DNA of 64,000 nt from positions 17,359,713-17,423,712 of the forward strand of contig BSYO01000015.1 of NCBI GenBank assembly GCA_033239525.1, written 5' to 3'. The notes beneath the pieces are model-generated. The model was not told the origin of the DNA. It saw only the letters and a list, made by a program, of their open reading frames with translations, and did no database searches. Position 1 is the stretch's first letter, and each line of letters opens with the position of its first letter. The position numbers and the translations under genes were made by a program. This document shows, piece after piece, positions 35,085 through 47,699 of this stretch. The stretch is from Nepenthes gracilis. Taxonomy: Eukaryota; Streptophyta; Magnoliopsida; Caryophyllales; Nepenthaceae.

Positions 35085-38045
35085 AAATCACTCAAATGTG
35101 TTCCCCTGCTTCCATCTAAATTTAAATCACTATTTCATGGTGTCTTAGTGTTGCAAACACAATGATGTGGCAGCCATCACACTAATATATTAACAGTCAC
35201 ACCTCCTTAAAAGCGATACATATTGGCTGATTAAATGATAAGATGGGGTTGATATTCTGTTTGATGCAAATAAAAGGCAGAATGGCTAGCTATGACAAGA
35301 AAGTGGTTACATAGAAAGAGAAACAATAAAATGTAATAAAGACATGCAGTTTTAAACTATATGCCAGTCGATTGCATCATCACCTAAAATAAACTATCCC
35401 CCTATATCATGGACAAAAAATCAGCTTTGGTATCGGAATAGGTTTTTGCTATATCAATACCAAGCATACCATTGAAAAAAAGAAAAAACAATTCTAGAAA
35501 AAATAAGCTGACAAGAGATGAAACGGTAAATATATTAGTCATATATCGAGTATATTAGTTGGTATTTTAAATACCTACCGATCTATGACTGATATGGTAA
35601 CATAATAATATTTGTCGTAATATCAAGGACAATTATTATCCAGGGGCCTGATATTAATGAAATTTGGGCAATATTTATAATATCAAACGTTATTCATATC
35701 TCTCCCCTATAGACTCGTAAAGATTGGATATCACAAAGATGGGTTTTTTTAGCCGGTTACTATTCAAACGCATCGTTGAAAATTTTGTGAAATTCTATTT
35801 CCCTAGAAACTAATACTATTTGTCATGCAAAATTATGGGAATTGCTTTGTTAAGTGTCCCAAATGAACATCAAAACCAAAAGGTTACCCCATTTAAGTAA
35901 GCTCTAAGAAGGGTACCAATCCTGAAAACAGACTCAAATGGGCGGGTAGAGAATACCTACCTAGGAGGCAATAGAACTGTGCCATTTACCAAAAACAACA
36001 TTTTGCTGCTGCGGTGTTCTCATGTTTTGGCTGTCCTTTAAAATCATTTCACATACCTTAACTGCCCAAAAAAATATGGATAGGGAAACCAAATGAAACA
36101 GGAAAAACCTACAAGCATGAAGATGTTCGAGAGAAATGCAGAACAAATGAAGATCTTGAATGTGAAATTTAAGGAAAATTGATAACATAATCAAGAATAT
36201 TACATTATGGGATGTTACTAGACTATTACAAAGATGCATAATCAACTAGCTAGAGAAGAAGACTGGTGCCAACAAACATAGTTTGTAAAGTCTTTCAGCA
36301 TCACCCCATAGTTTCCAGGTTTCCCGATCCAATACACGAGACATTCTTTAAGTGTCATTTTACGCAACTATTATCATTAAAAATTCACAATTCACATATA
36401 TGATCATTGTACCTGGGCTGTTAGGAATTGAGAACATTCATATGATCATTCAATATTCCCATATGCTGGCAGAAGGAAGCTAACAATTCACAACCGGCGA
36501 TAAGAAAGACAGAAAAAGCTACAGATAAAATCAGTTTTCTCTTATTTCACAGAGTTGCAGAAAGCTACCATGTAATCTAATCGTCTCAACAGGACACTAA
36601 ACACTAAGCTCTGTCACCCAAAGAAATGCAGCTCAACAGAAGAAGACAGTAAATCTAGGCGGTAGAAACTGGAGTAACTAATTGAAACTCAAATTGTTGC
36701 AAAATAATTTGAAGTCCTTATTAAGGTTATATGTAACTCCTCCCTTCCATTCCACTTTTGACATCCAGTTAACAGCAAAATAAATATGGAACTTTGTACG
36801 TTACATAATTAATTCTTTCTTATGGGTTTTTGCTCAACTAGGCATTTCTAGTAAAAGTCAAAACGCTCATAGTTGACATAGGTCAGAAAAAATTCCAGGA
36901 TTATAAATACGTTGCCAAATCACCACTTTTAACCACAATTAAATGATGAAATTACTATGACAAAGCATCATCGAAAGGATAATTATCAATACTTGTCATC
37001 ATAAGGATAATAATTGTCAAAATTTTACAATCATGCTTTCTTCTGTTCATGAAAAAATTGAATTTCCTGAGCACTAAGACTATTGTGCTTGAAAAGAGCC
37101 ATTCAGCCTATTGTCACAAAATGCAAATGCTAGATCTCCGGACTCTCAAAAGCATTCTTATTGAGGCAAGTGCTAGTATAGCCACCAGCATTTCTCAAAA
37201 CCCACTACCATTTTGAATTTAACATTCAAATAGACATTCATTCCCCAGATATCAAAAGGTTAGTCTGAAACAAGGATGACACACAAAACAAGCAAATTCA
37301 ATCAATTTAACACCTTTAATGATTGAATGATTTCCGAACACAAATGGCTTCAAATTAAGAGACTTTATCCACCTATAAGGCATACGAGAACTTTACTGTT
37401 AGATCACTGAAATTATATTAACCAGTAGATGCAAGAATAGGGATTTCCTCCCAAGATTAGAACATGTTGACACAATGCAATCACAAGAACTTGATTCAAG
37501 GAGTTAGATTTGATTCATACTGTTTAGCCGCTACAAAAAGTTCAAATATATACGAATTCCATATCAAGAATTGACCGCATTGACTGAAAATTTTAAAACT
37601 GTCGTGAAAGGGAAAAGCAGACATCACACCACATCAGACATAAACATTTTTTACCTTACTTCGTGCCATCTCCCTCTCCATCAAACTAAAAAAAAAAAAA
37701 AGAGGTAGCCACGATTGCAAATTATGAAATATCAAAAAAATTAACATTTTTTCGTAATGGTTTGCATCATCTCTCTCTCAGCCGCCCTCCTTCCTCTCCC
37801 TCTCTTCTTAAATTTACTCTCTCCCATACACACACAAAAATTTACTTCTCCAAAACAATAATACACGAAACAACAACAGGGTAGGCTTTAGCATCTTCCT
37901 CTTACTGCCTCACATACACTAAGCAAGAACAACTTGGAAAACAGAAATTCTCAACCAAATCTAATCACACATCAATAACCAGATCTTAAAGATCAAAAAT
38001 TAACATAAGAAACAAAAAAAAAAAAAAGAAAAAGTAGAAACTCAC
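35085..38045. other. Unassigned, AT-rich, possible intron of a minus-strand gene
   Basis: No coding domain is recognised on either strand in this ~3 kb. A 94-codon minus ORF (35961-36245) is hydrophobic and unconvincing. If the exon candidates at 38046-38341 belong to a real gene, part of this is its intron. Poly(A) runs at 37690 and 38020 are low-complexity. Confidence 0.35.
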
Positions 38046-38341
38046 CAGCTTGATGATCGGACTCAACTCGATGACGACTCCTGCACGTTTCCCTGCACCG
38101 CATCAACTTTTCTACAAACAGAAATCATCAGGTCTCAGCATCTCAACGTCGAACAAGAGAAGGAAATTGGTGCAATAGAACGATCGCTTACATCAATTAT
38201 AACAGAAGAGCGGACGGTCAAAAACATAAAAAACAGAGAATATCAACCTACTTAAAACCTACCTGGTAAATCACTGATTTGATCTTCGAAGCATATCTTG
38301 CATGCCTCCCTCTTCTGCCGGCTCTTCTTCACCATCATCAT
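38046..38341 (-). CDS. Possible first two exons of an unidentified minus-strand gene
   Basis: A minus-strand ATG at 38339-38341, after a gene-like leader with a TATA-like TATATAAAG motif (around 38408) and an AAACCCTAG telo-box (38345), opens MMMVKKSRQKREACKICFED, then QISDLP. It ends at a good donor (CAG|GTAGGT, 38263). A second candidate exon (38046-38111; AG before, GTGAG after) stays in frame for 22 codons. QISDLP resembles the start of plant F-box domains, but the rest of the F-box is not seen. A similar DNA block with the same QISDLP ending lies at 47605-47693. Low confidence; it could also be a long non-coding RNA. Confidence 0.3.
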
Positions 38342-38419
38342 TTGAAACCCTAGAGATTTCTTCCCGCTATACTTCAGATTTGAGCATCAGCAGTCCAAGC
38401 TGGGCATATATAAAGTGAC

Positions 38420-39925
38420 GGCCGAGCAGAAAAAAATTATTTAATACGGATGTGGGACACGAATGCTTGACTTATGCCTCTTGTTTCTTTTTTTCTTTTT
38501 TTAAGTTTTATTTTTCTTAGCTTTTTATTATTTTTCTTTTTCATAATGTTTTTGCATTCTATAGGACACGTAAAGGAGCCATGCATTCGTGTTATTAATA
38601 ATTGATGAAATTAATAATTTTATGTAGTTAATTCAAATGATACATAATTAATATATTTAAACATACTGATAAATAACTATTGTAATGATTAATCTATCAG
38701 TATCAGATACTGTCACCTTTTTTTTTATATTAGTAAAGACAAAATTATTAGATTTTGGCTGAGATTGGTCGGGTGGAAGAAAATCCGTAGTATGAGTTTT
38801 AGTTTCTCTATTTAAATTTTCTTTGTAAAAAAAATAAATATTAATGAATTAGAATATATTGAACAGATCAAAATCGATTAAGTAATTTATATAATTTAAG
38901 AGTTTATAAATCGCATTATGTTATCGAAAACTGTAATTAATGATGTAGCAGCTTTGTACAGAAATTCTTTATATGAACTTGCACTAAATTGAGAAAAGTA
39001 TATAATAATACGGTTATCAATTATGGGTATGTACGATAAAAAATGAGAGAGATTTTACTATTAAACTATTAAGGAAATAAGAGATTCATTATTATAGACG
39101 AAATAAAAGCTAAGAGGTCAACAATAAATTAACTGATACAAAGACAAAAATACCAGTATAGAGTGTCGAAATGTGCCATTTATGGCATTCAATTATATAA
39201 TAGCAACTATATTGCATGGTAGAGATTGACCTAGGGCATAAATTATTTATTCAAACATAAGTTTATATTTAGGCTTAATCATATTTGAACATATTAAATA
39301 AACAACTTAGAAATTATATAAAACTTCAGATAATGTATCAAAGTGTATGTCAAAACATTTTTTTAAGGCATGATCCCCTTATGAACTTAAATTCTTTGCA
39401 TTGACCATCCAATAAATTAGGATGAGAAGGCTTTAGGGGGTTTATTTCATGATAATATAAAGCTTTTATAAGTTTTTATGTTTAACTTTTGGCAAAAATG
39501 AGGCTAAGAATATAAAGCTTTTTATGGATATCGAGTTTCGGGAAAGACGAAGTTTAATATTTGATTTTAATATTTGAGTTTCCAAACCTAGAAGAAATGA
39601 TATATATATAATCGAGTTATAATTTTTGTTAATCAATTCTTCATCTTCCCTTAATATCGATACAAATTGTGTCATTATTTTAACAGTAAACAGGAAGACC
39701 CATGCACAGAGGTATATCACTTTTACCCGTCAAGGAATTAAATAGAACTACATTATTCAGATATAATTTTTCATTTGCTATAAAGAATCCTATGCTTTAT
39801 ACGTTTGAAAAAAAAAAAAAAACTCTAGATCTATGAATTTATTTGTAAAATTTATACATCTTTTAAGTCTAAACTCATGTTAATGATAGTTGAACAATAA
39901 TCATAGACATTGCCAAATATATTAT
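38420..39925. other. AT-rich intergenic DNA, nothing recognised
   Basis: No ORF above about 85 codons (39466-39720, -; unsupported). No repeat termini or RNA gene are seen. Confidence 0.5.
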
Positions 39926-40781
39926 TGTTGCATCCCAGGTTCTTGGTTGTTGTACAAATTAGGGAGCCTTCGGATTTTCAGCCATTTCTGAAGCGTGCGT
40001 GGAAGGGTCTGGTCTCCAACTCTATTAACCTGAGATCTGCACAATACAATCAATAAATAAGAGGTCAAAGGTTCGGTAGGATTTCTTCCACCAGGGGCAC
40101 TCCGATACTCAAGTCAATAAATTTTCGTAATGAATGAAAATGGGGCACACGCTAAGAGGTACACGAAAGTATGCTGAAAATGCGTGGATAGTGCATGTTT
40201 GTTTATGTGAGAGAGAGTAACGAGCAGGTGGTGAAAGGTCTGACTCCCTAGATGCACCACTGCGGATGGCTGACTTTCTATTGCCTGGGTAGGCTCAGGG
40301 GTTTGGATCCGAAGGATAGTTGGTAAGCTTAGGGCTTGCGATGTAAAGTCGATTCTCTTGGATCCGATCCCCCCTCTTCGTTGAAGAAGAGGGATTTTAT
40401 AAGCCCCTTGACAAGGAGATTTTGGGCGCAAGAACTCCTGTCGCTAGAGTTCATTGGCCGCTGATCACTGTCGGTGATTGCCGACATGCCAGCTGTCGTT
40501 TTGCGGTGGCAGGCAGATTACCGGGAGTTGTCGGCCACGCTTGGTTTTCCCCTTGAGTTGGGATTGGCGGGTCACATGTAAACGGCTACCTGAATCGCAG
40601 CTGGTAGCGTTAACCGCTTCTCCATTGGCTGGTTTCTCCTGCTCTTTTGCCGTTTTCTAACAGTCGTATTAATGAGTTGTAGGTGGTGCTCGTTGGCTGC
40701 TGCTGATGGGCTACCACGTAGGCATCCCGTGTAGTTGTACCTGGCTTCGAATCTTCTTGGACTTTAGCACTTAACCCAACA
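39926..40781 (-). mobile_element. Solo LTR C (Tat-like gypsy)
   Basis: 856 bp, with minus-strand ends TGTTGGGTTAAG and GGGATGCAACA. It is flanked by perfect duplications ATTAT (39921-39925 and 40782-40786). The segment 'AATAAGAGGTC...CTCCGATACTCAAGTCAATAAA' (40054-40122) resembles the same part of the Tat LTRs at 52190-52290 and 62500-62570, so the family is related but distinct. No interior is present. Confidence 0.85.
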
Positions 40782-40796
40782 ATTATAAGTCTTCAT

Positions 40797-41627
40797 TGTT
40801 GGGGTCACTCTCTTGTGGTATTTGTGTCCGCGGATGTATGGACGCGGACGTTTGGAGAAATCCTGGAATGTCCGTCCTCGGGGTGGCTGGAAGAATTGGA
40901 CGAGGACTACTCAGATGCATCATGTCCGAGAGGATGACATGGACGAGGACGCTGGGGCCTAGGCGTTGACTTTCTATCTCTCGTAGGACTGCTGCAGCGG
41001 CGTGTTGCAGGTAGAAAGTTGACCCACTCCGATTGGACATTCGGGCGGCTTCAACTTTCAAGGTGGCAGGCCTGCCATTCTAACACGCAGGAGGCGTGCG
41101 ACGGCCATGGCATGCCAAGGGGACGTAACCCTGCTACCCTACTGGTAGTAGGGTGGCTGGGTGGTCGGCCACGTGGCCCTTCCGTGGTATTATAAATAGG
41201 CTGCGTGAGATTGAGAGAGTGTGAGCTTGAAAAAGCTGGTGAGTGCAGGTGAAAGCAAAAGGACTATTGTGAAGGAGAAGAGGAGTGCACCACAGTGAGA
41301 GAAGGGAGAAAGAGAAAAATAGAGTGAAGAAAAAGAGAGTGATTTTCTCGGTTTGCTCAGGAGTATTTTCCTCTTTAATTTCTTAGGTGTGTAGCGGATA
41401 CTTTCTCTTGGAGGTTTGTAATCTATTTCACATAGTGGATTTGCTATTGCCTTTACTCCCGTGGTTTTTCCCTTCGGTTCCAGAAGGGTTTCCACGTTAA
41501 ATTTGGTGTATTTCTCTTTTCTTTTTAGCTGTCCGTCCGAGCGTTGTCCCTCTGACCGAGTGATTTGTCCTCTCGGTCATTGCGCACAGGAATATTCTGT
41601 CCGAGCGCCCGTGTTGTCCCCCCAACA
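40797..41627 (+). mobile_element. Solo LTR B (copia type)
   Basis: 831 bp, TGTTGGGGTCAC to CCCCCCAACA, flanked by perfect duplications TTCAT (40792-40796 and 41628-41632). It is close in sequence to solo LTR A at 34244 but has its own target duplication. It therefore inserted separately and the two are not the two LTRs of one element. It begins only 15 bp after solo LTR C. Confidence 0.92.
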
Positions 41628-41632
41628 TTCAT

Positions 41633-42411
41633 TATCAACTTTGATAATATTATCCTATCCCGGTAATGTATGCCACCGAGCAATGTGGTTATCATAGTTT
41701 GGCGTCAATTATTAGTACATGTTCCATAAGATCTTCACTCTGGATAGTATTTTAATAGACATCCAAAATATATGTTAATCACATAAACAAATTACCTTTA
41801 AGATTGAAATAAATTGATAAACATTTTGATAAGGAGAACAAATCTAGACATAAAAAAGCTGACTATTTATACATCAATTCAATATTTAATATGTTTTTCA
41901 TATCAAATTCACATGATTTTTGATTTTCTTATTCTTTTTTTTCTTAAAAAGTGTAACCACTTATGCCTACCCTAGCTAAAAAACCATATTGCCTATCTCT
42001 CTTGTAAGACACCTACATCGTAGTGGGTTTGGCATCATTTGGTCAATGTAACCCTAAAAATGTAACTTCTAATTAATACTCCTACGATCAGGCTATACTT
42101 ATTCTTTGAATTCGATACTAATTCATCCAAAATTCCTCTTGCATGTCAGAACTCAAGAGCTAACTCAATTATCATGCAAAAATAGCAAACTAAAAAGTTA
42201 TAGTTATACTTATAACCTTTTAATATGAATTTTAATTTTTTTTATATTAATACTTTTTAAAATTTGACAGCTAAATTTTATGGAAAAATTAAATGAACTT
42301 TTTATATTATTAGAAAAAATAACCTGTGACAGGTTTTTTATTATGTATATTAATTCCATGAATGAGTTGAAAGATTAGAATTCTATTCCTCCAATCCTTC
42401 TCAAAAAGGAA
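41633..42411. other. AT-rich intergenic DNA, nothing recognised
   Basis: No ORF, RNA gene or transposon terminus recognised. Confidence 0.5.
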
Positions 42412-42422
42412 CGGCTTACACG

Positions 42423-42651
42423 GATCCGGGGGCGTCCTTCTCTCTTGTGGAGAAGGACCGTCCTTCTCCTCATCTGAACCGTCGGATGTAAAATTCGACG
42501 GCCCACACGTTTTGAATGGATAATATAACATGGATCATTCGATTTTAAATTTAATCATCCAAAACACATAACCGTCAGATTTTATATACGACGGCCCAAA
42601 TTAAGAGAATGACGGTTCTTCTTCACATGGGAGAAGGACGCCCCCTCAATC
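42423..42651. mobile_element. MITE with Mutator-like hallmarks
   Basis: Imperfect inverted ends of about 35 bp (GGGGGCGTCCTTCTC core on the left; its complement on the right) enclose 229 bp. Identical 11-bp direct repeats CGGCTTACACG lie at 42412-42422 and 42652-42662. A 9-11 bp duplication with inverted ends and no coding capacity fits a Mutator-like MITE. Internal 'AACCGTC...GACGGCCCA' blocks occur twice (42477-42505 and 42570-42598). Confidence 0.8.
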
Positions 42652-42696
42652 CGGCTTACACGACGTTTTGATTATTTAAGCACGATCGCTGGAAAA

Positions 42697-42707
42697 GTCC
42701 CACATCG
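42697..42707 (+). promoter_or_regulatory. Upstream sequence element of plant snRNA type
   Basis: GTCCCACATCG is an exact match to the plant U-snRNA upstream element consensus RTCCCACATCG. A TATAAATA begins 33 bp after its end (42741-42748), the spacing known for RNA polymerase II snRNA genes; polymerase III ones are about 10 bp closer. No U1, U2, U4 or U5 start sequence is visible near the expected start (42770-42785). It may be a solitary or decayed promoter, or drive an unknown small RNA. Confidence 0.55.
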
Positions 42708-42740
42708 GCTGGCAATCTAAAAGCGGAAGTCTTCCAACCT

Positions 42741-42748
42741 TATAAATA
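42741..42748 (+). promoter_or_regulatory. TATA box paired with the snRNA-type element
   Basis: TATAAATA in the context CCTTATAAATAGCG, 33 bp beyond the upstream element. An expected RNA start would be about 30 bp further on. Confidence 0.5.
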
Positions 42749-42789
42749 GCGAGTCTGCAGACGTCAGCATCTCGTCAGCATCTATTTAA

Positions 42790-45700
42790 AGCTCTATTCT
42801 AATTTTAAAATTAAAATTTGTTATAATAATTTTATATTTTGTCAATACAATAATGGTATTCGGCTTTTGTAATGGCTAAAAAAGTATAACATCTGATTAT
42901 AATTAAATGATAATATGTTATTTTATAGCAATTATTGATATAATTTTACTGGGAAAAATAAAATACTCATAAGACTATTGTTTTATTTAACCTTATTTAT
43001 GTGGGGTCCTCCTTTCTTTACGCAACACAGCTAAAATGTTATATAGGACTTACTGTATTTATTAGACCTTATTTAAAGCAAAATATCCAAGCTAGTAGAC
43101 TTAGATAATGTTTAATGCATACCAATAAGCCCTATGTATATGTGTTTTATGTTCACCCAAACATCTGTTCATGGGCTTTGCCATTGCACGAATCAATGGC
43201 ACTTATAATTAAATTAGCGACTTTGATAAGCTCGTTAATGAAAAAATGGCATCACTCAATTGGAGCAGATGTATTTAAATCCTACTCGTATTTGTGGGAG
43301 GTTTTTTAAATCAAATAATTTAAACTAGTATATTTAAATGGTATTCGATATCATAAAATTCAGATAATAGTCTGATATTTATAAAAGAAAAATTGAGAAA
43401 CAACACTTATAGCACGATAGAAAAGTTCATTTGGGTTGCTACCATAGTTATAAGGAATCAATTTTGGTTGTTACCAATATTAAGGAATTGCACAATGCTT
43501 GTAAAATTTGTGAATAGTTTACACACTTTAATTTTGGTTTTTTTGGTAACTAAAAGTTAATTTATCAATCAATTAATTAATTTAGATTACTTTAATCAAT
43601 CAATCAATTAATTAAACATATATATTATAAATAGATGAGATATTTAGTAAAGCTCATTTTAAGGTAATGACCCATATAAAATATACTTAATTTTAGGTCA
43701 GATAAGCCAAACCCAAAAAAAGAGAAATATCAACTTTTTTATTCATTTATAATCATTTACAATCTACTACATGTAAAATCCATTTTAATGTTTTTATTTT
43801 TTTATTTTTATTTTCACGTGCATTATATATGAAGTGTGTCATAAATAGGTTATAAATAGATAAAATATCTGATAATTTTTTTTAAAAAAATATACCAAAA
43901 CAAAATTCAGTTTAATTTGGTTGAGTAAACCAACCTAAACCCCTATTTCATTTTTCACAAAAGAAAATTTGAAAAACTAACAAAAAATAATGTACTTTTT
44001 AATCAGTTGAATAGACTTAAGAAAGCATTCTACCAATAAGCATTTAAATTTATAATTTATTTATTATAAATTAGCTCATATGTAAACTTTATAAGAATTT
44101 TTCAAAAATATCAAGCATAAATATTTTTAAATTTTGAATCTAATATGAATTAGAAAACATTCTCATCTTTTCTAAATATCAAGCAACTTATTAAATAGTT
44201 GTCCTTCTAATATCAAAATTAGAAGAGTCACAAGTGTTAGATTGTGATCACTTTATTATGAGTCCAATATCCTTTAACTGTATCATTCGATAACATGTAC
44301 GATGACACACATACTTTGATTTGATTAAGAAAAAACTACTGAGTGATATGCGACAGGCATCTAATTCACGTTTGTATGCTAAATGTTTAGATTATGGGTA
44401 TCTGAGGGGCGTCTGAGAAATGCACATATATCTATTGTCTAAATTCAAAGAGCCTAAAGAGTGCCCAGAGACACATAAGTAAAATTTGTCTATATTGCTC
44501 GACACTTGATACACACTCGAGGATATGCTAGTGCGTCTATCACACAGTGGGCTTGTGCCTAATGTGCACCCACTAGACGCTTGAATGTCGTTTCCAATAT
44601 AAAAGGTCTGGATATAGTTTTTAGAGTTAATTTTATAATTTTTAAACTATTGAGTACCGACACGATGAGCAAATGAAGAGAAATAAAAAAAATTGAGAAT
44701 AGGAAAGTTTGCGTATCCAATTGAGTTTCAAATCATATTTTATTATCCACCAACCATAGTTTTATTGTTTTTTAAGTGGAAAAGAATATTTTATTAGCTA
44801 TATTTTTTCTCTTTTTTCTTATACTTTTTATTATTTGAACTCATTTATTAAGAGGTACTGTATCCTTATATTTATTCAGATTTTTATAATCAAACACATT
44901 GCATAGTAGATATTTTTTGAATTTAAAATTTCATAATTTTTTTCTTATTTAAAAAAAATTACATAAAATTTTATATACTTTATTATTTATGATTATTATT
45001 GACTTATTGTATATTATAATTTATTTTTTTTACTATTCAAACTAGAGGCTCCAATCCTAACAACGAAATAAACCCAATTATAGCCTACTAGTTGCCTTGT
45101 TGAATGAAGATAGGCATTGAGTTCAAGGGAGCCAATAAGAATGAAGATGCTACAACTTAAGAAAATCAAGTTATGTCTACATTATAATAATAACAATAAT
45201 AATATTCATGTTAAATTTGCCTCAAATTTCATGGTGGAAAAAATATAATCCCAAATACAATTATAAATATATTGATTTTATCTAAATTTAACATAAAATT
45301 TCATTCAAAAGGGTAACAATAGATTACTTTATATCTCATTATGCTGAACTTAGCTTTCATAACATTAAAATCCAACGAAGAAAGTTACTTTGCCACAGCA
45401 TGATATTTTTGAGTAGTGGAATATCTTATTTTCATATTGAAAAGAGTATCACTATACATTATATCTATTTACGATCGATCTACAACCTTCTAAATATATG
45501 GGTTTAATTGATTTATATTTTTAACTTTTAATGGGCATCATACATAAAGAGGAGAGTTACAAATAAACTATTAAAAATATGACAAACAATAAATCAAAAG
45601 TAGAACATAACCCTTGCAATTATTGCCTCATATTTGGCCAATTGTTCGCGCAAATGGTTGATGTCCATCCATCGGAGAAGAACGATAGCCATGATTAATC

Positions 45701-47519
45701 GAGGCCCAGACGATGATACCAAAGTTTAACACCCAATTTGCCGATCAGTCAAGGCTTTTCTTCTTTGGTTGCTCTACTCCTTTGCAATTTTCTTCAAAAA
45801 GATAGCCATAGCTAATGTCAATCGATCAATCTTAATATACTTAGAATTTAAGAAGAAAAAAAATCAACTCAACAAAAGAAAAAAAAAAAGGCATGTGTTT
45901 ATTTTCAACTTTTTAATATTTCAACTAATATTTAAAAGAGAAAACTTACAGACTGACTAAGAGTTTTTATAGTGAGGTCAATAAAGGAATCAAGGGGCTG
46001 TTTCATTGGAATTTTCTTCATTTCAGGTATCTATCCAAAAATTATATGATTAAGGTTTAATAATTTCTTTAAATAAATTTTTTTAATTTTAATTGGAAAT
46101 GATTAAACATCAACTATTTATTTTTAGATGAACGACTTAAATTGATAAAAGCAAAGACTTCCATAAATCCATGATATAGTTCTAATTAAAAACAATCGTT
46201 ATGTCGATGATGAGATCACAATCTTTGATGATATGATTAATATTGATAAAATGATAATAATCATTTAAGATCTCACCATCAACCACTCAACCTTAAAAAT
46301 AAAATTAAAAGAAGAAGCCACAATAAAAGATAAGTCATTCTAGGTTACTCAACACTATTCTTTGGGCCATTTTCATGACTAGTTTAAGAAGGTTGAAAAT
46401 AAAGAAATATTATTGTATAATTGATTAATTACTTGACATATTTATCTATAAATTATTAGTAATTTGTTGAGATAATTATCACAAATTTTATAATCAACTT
46501 TTTAATTAAAAACTTCCAAAAAGTTCTAATTTTTTTCATTTGAAGGATTGATGATCATATTATTCTATCATAATTGTCAATTTGATTTTTGACAAATAAA
46601 TTTAATATTTTTTTCTTATTCTAATTTTCTATCAAAATTTTTCTTTCCATTTGAAACGGTTTTAATCTAACAATACACAACTTGATTTTACAAATGTTAT
46701 CATAAAAATAGCACTTCAAAAGTTTTACTATTTTTTAATACAATAATTTTTTTTTAAATGCATACGCTTTTTTTTTAAAAAAAAAAAGATAGTAAAAAAT
46801 TTACTAATATCGGACATATAAGTAAGTTATATTGATAAACAAATAGATTTATTCAGAGGAAATAATTGACTCACTAATTATTATGTAGATTTACTATGTT
46901 AAATTTTTTGTCACTCTTTTGTGATAAAATTAACTGATGGACCTGTCATCCTAAGGACATACAATATTCACATATAATATACTTGAGTGAAAATATCAAG
47001 TGAGTGTCACAAGAGACTCGTGTGAGGGTTGGCTTATCAACGAAATTCACTAGAGGTTTGTGTGAGATACGTGCGATAGTTAGTTGGGGTTAGCCGAGTG
47101 ACAAAATTTACTAAAAATTCGTGCAAAACTTGCATGAGGAGTCAAGCTAAAATCATTTCTAGCAAGCTAAAAGTATTTGTATTTGGTAGATATATGATAA
47201 ACAATCATGCACATTTTAAATATAATGGGCGTGCCGGATGTACGCCCAAAGGGTGCTAATGAGCCAATTCTAGTGAGACTATCACTGAAGGACATATTTA
47301 TGGATTGTCCAGAATATTCACACATGATGCGCATGAGTAGTGCATGTACTTCGACATTACTATGAAGTGTTGTATCGCGTTTTCATGGCTGACAATGTTG
47401 GTAAAGTGGCGATGTTATAAGAGGTACAAAAAAAGCTTTGAGAGCACTCTTAATATAGAGATGCCGCAGGAAGAAAGTGAAGGAAAAAAAAAAAGAGATG
47501 ATAAAGATTTTAGACATCT
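42790..47519. other. Long AT-rich stretch without supported genes
   Basis: Read on both strands, nothing reaches the level of a gene. Short ORFs (43115-43309, 45769-45960, 47344-47544) have no recognisable family and low-complexity composition. 44250-44600 and 46900-47340 have mixed composition with direct-repeat-like phrases ('AATATTCACA...ATGATGCGC', 'CTAAGGACAT') and may be decayed transposon DNA. Confidence 0.45.
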
Positions 47520-47520
47520 A

Positions 47521-47693
47521 ATTATGTTTTTGGTAAATGCTTAATTCTCCCAAAAGAAACATAACATTAATAACTAGAATTAATCTCAACATCTTAATCT
47601 GACCTGGTAAATCACTGATTTGATGCTCTATGACAATGCCAACCCGTTCAGCCATTTCTTCTTCTTCTTCTTCTTCTTCTTCTTCATTCATCA
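47521..47693 (-). pseudogene. ORF with an EHQISDLPGQ segment, related to 38263-38341
   Basis: Minus-strand ATG at 47691-47693 begins MMN, followed by a Glu run encoded by (GAA)n (47656-47685), then MAERVGIVIEHQISDLPGQ, and a stop near 47521 (58 codons). The last ~25 bp of the shared block (ATCAAATCAGTGATTTACC) matches 38263-38290. Here the downstream bases are GGTCAG, so the splice donor seen at 38263 is absent. Whether the two are paralogous gene starts or a shared repeat is not clear. Confidence 0.25.
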
Positions 47694-47699
47694 TCTTTA

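Noticed and set aside
34244..41627. Solo LTRs A and B read as the two LTRs of one 7.4 kb element
   Set aside because: Each has its own perfect target duplication (ATGCC and TTCAT), there is no primer-binding site after A, and the sequence between contains an unrelated solo LTR.
42741..42760. Polymerase III U6 or U3 gene at the snRNA-type promoter
   Set aside because: The spacing between the upstream element and TATA (33 bp) fits polymerase II and not the shorter polymerase III spacing, and no U6 or U3 sequence follows.
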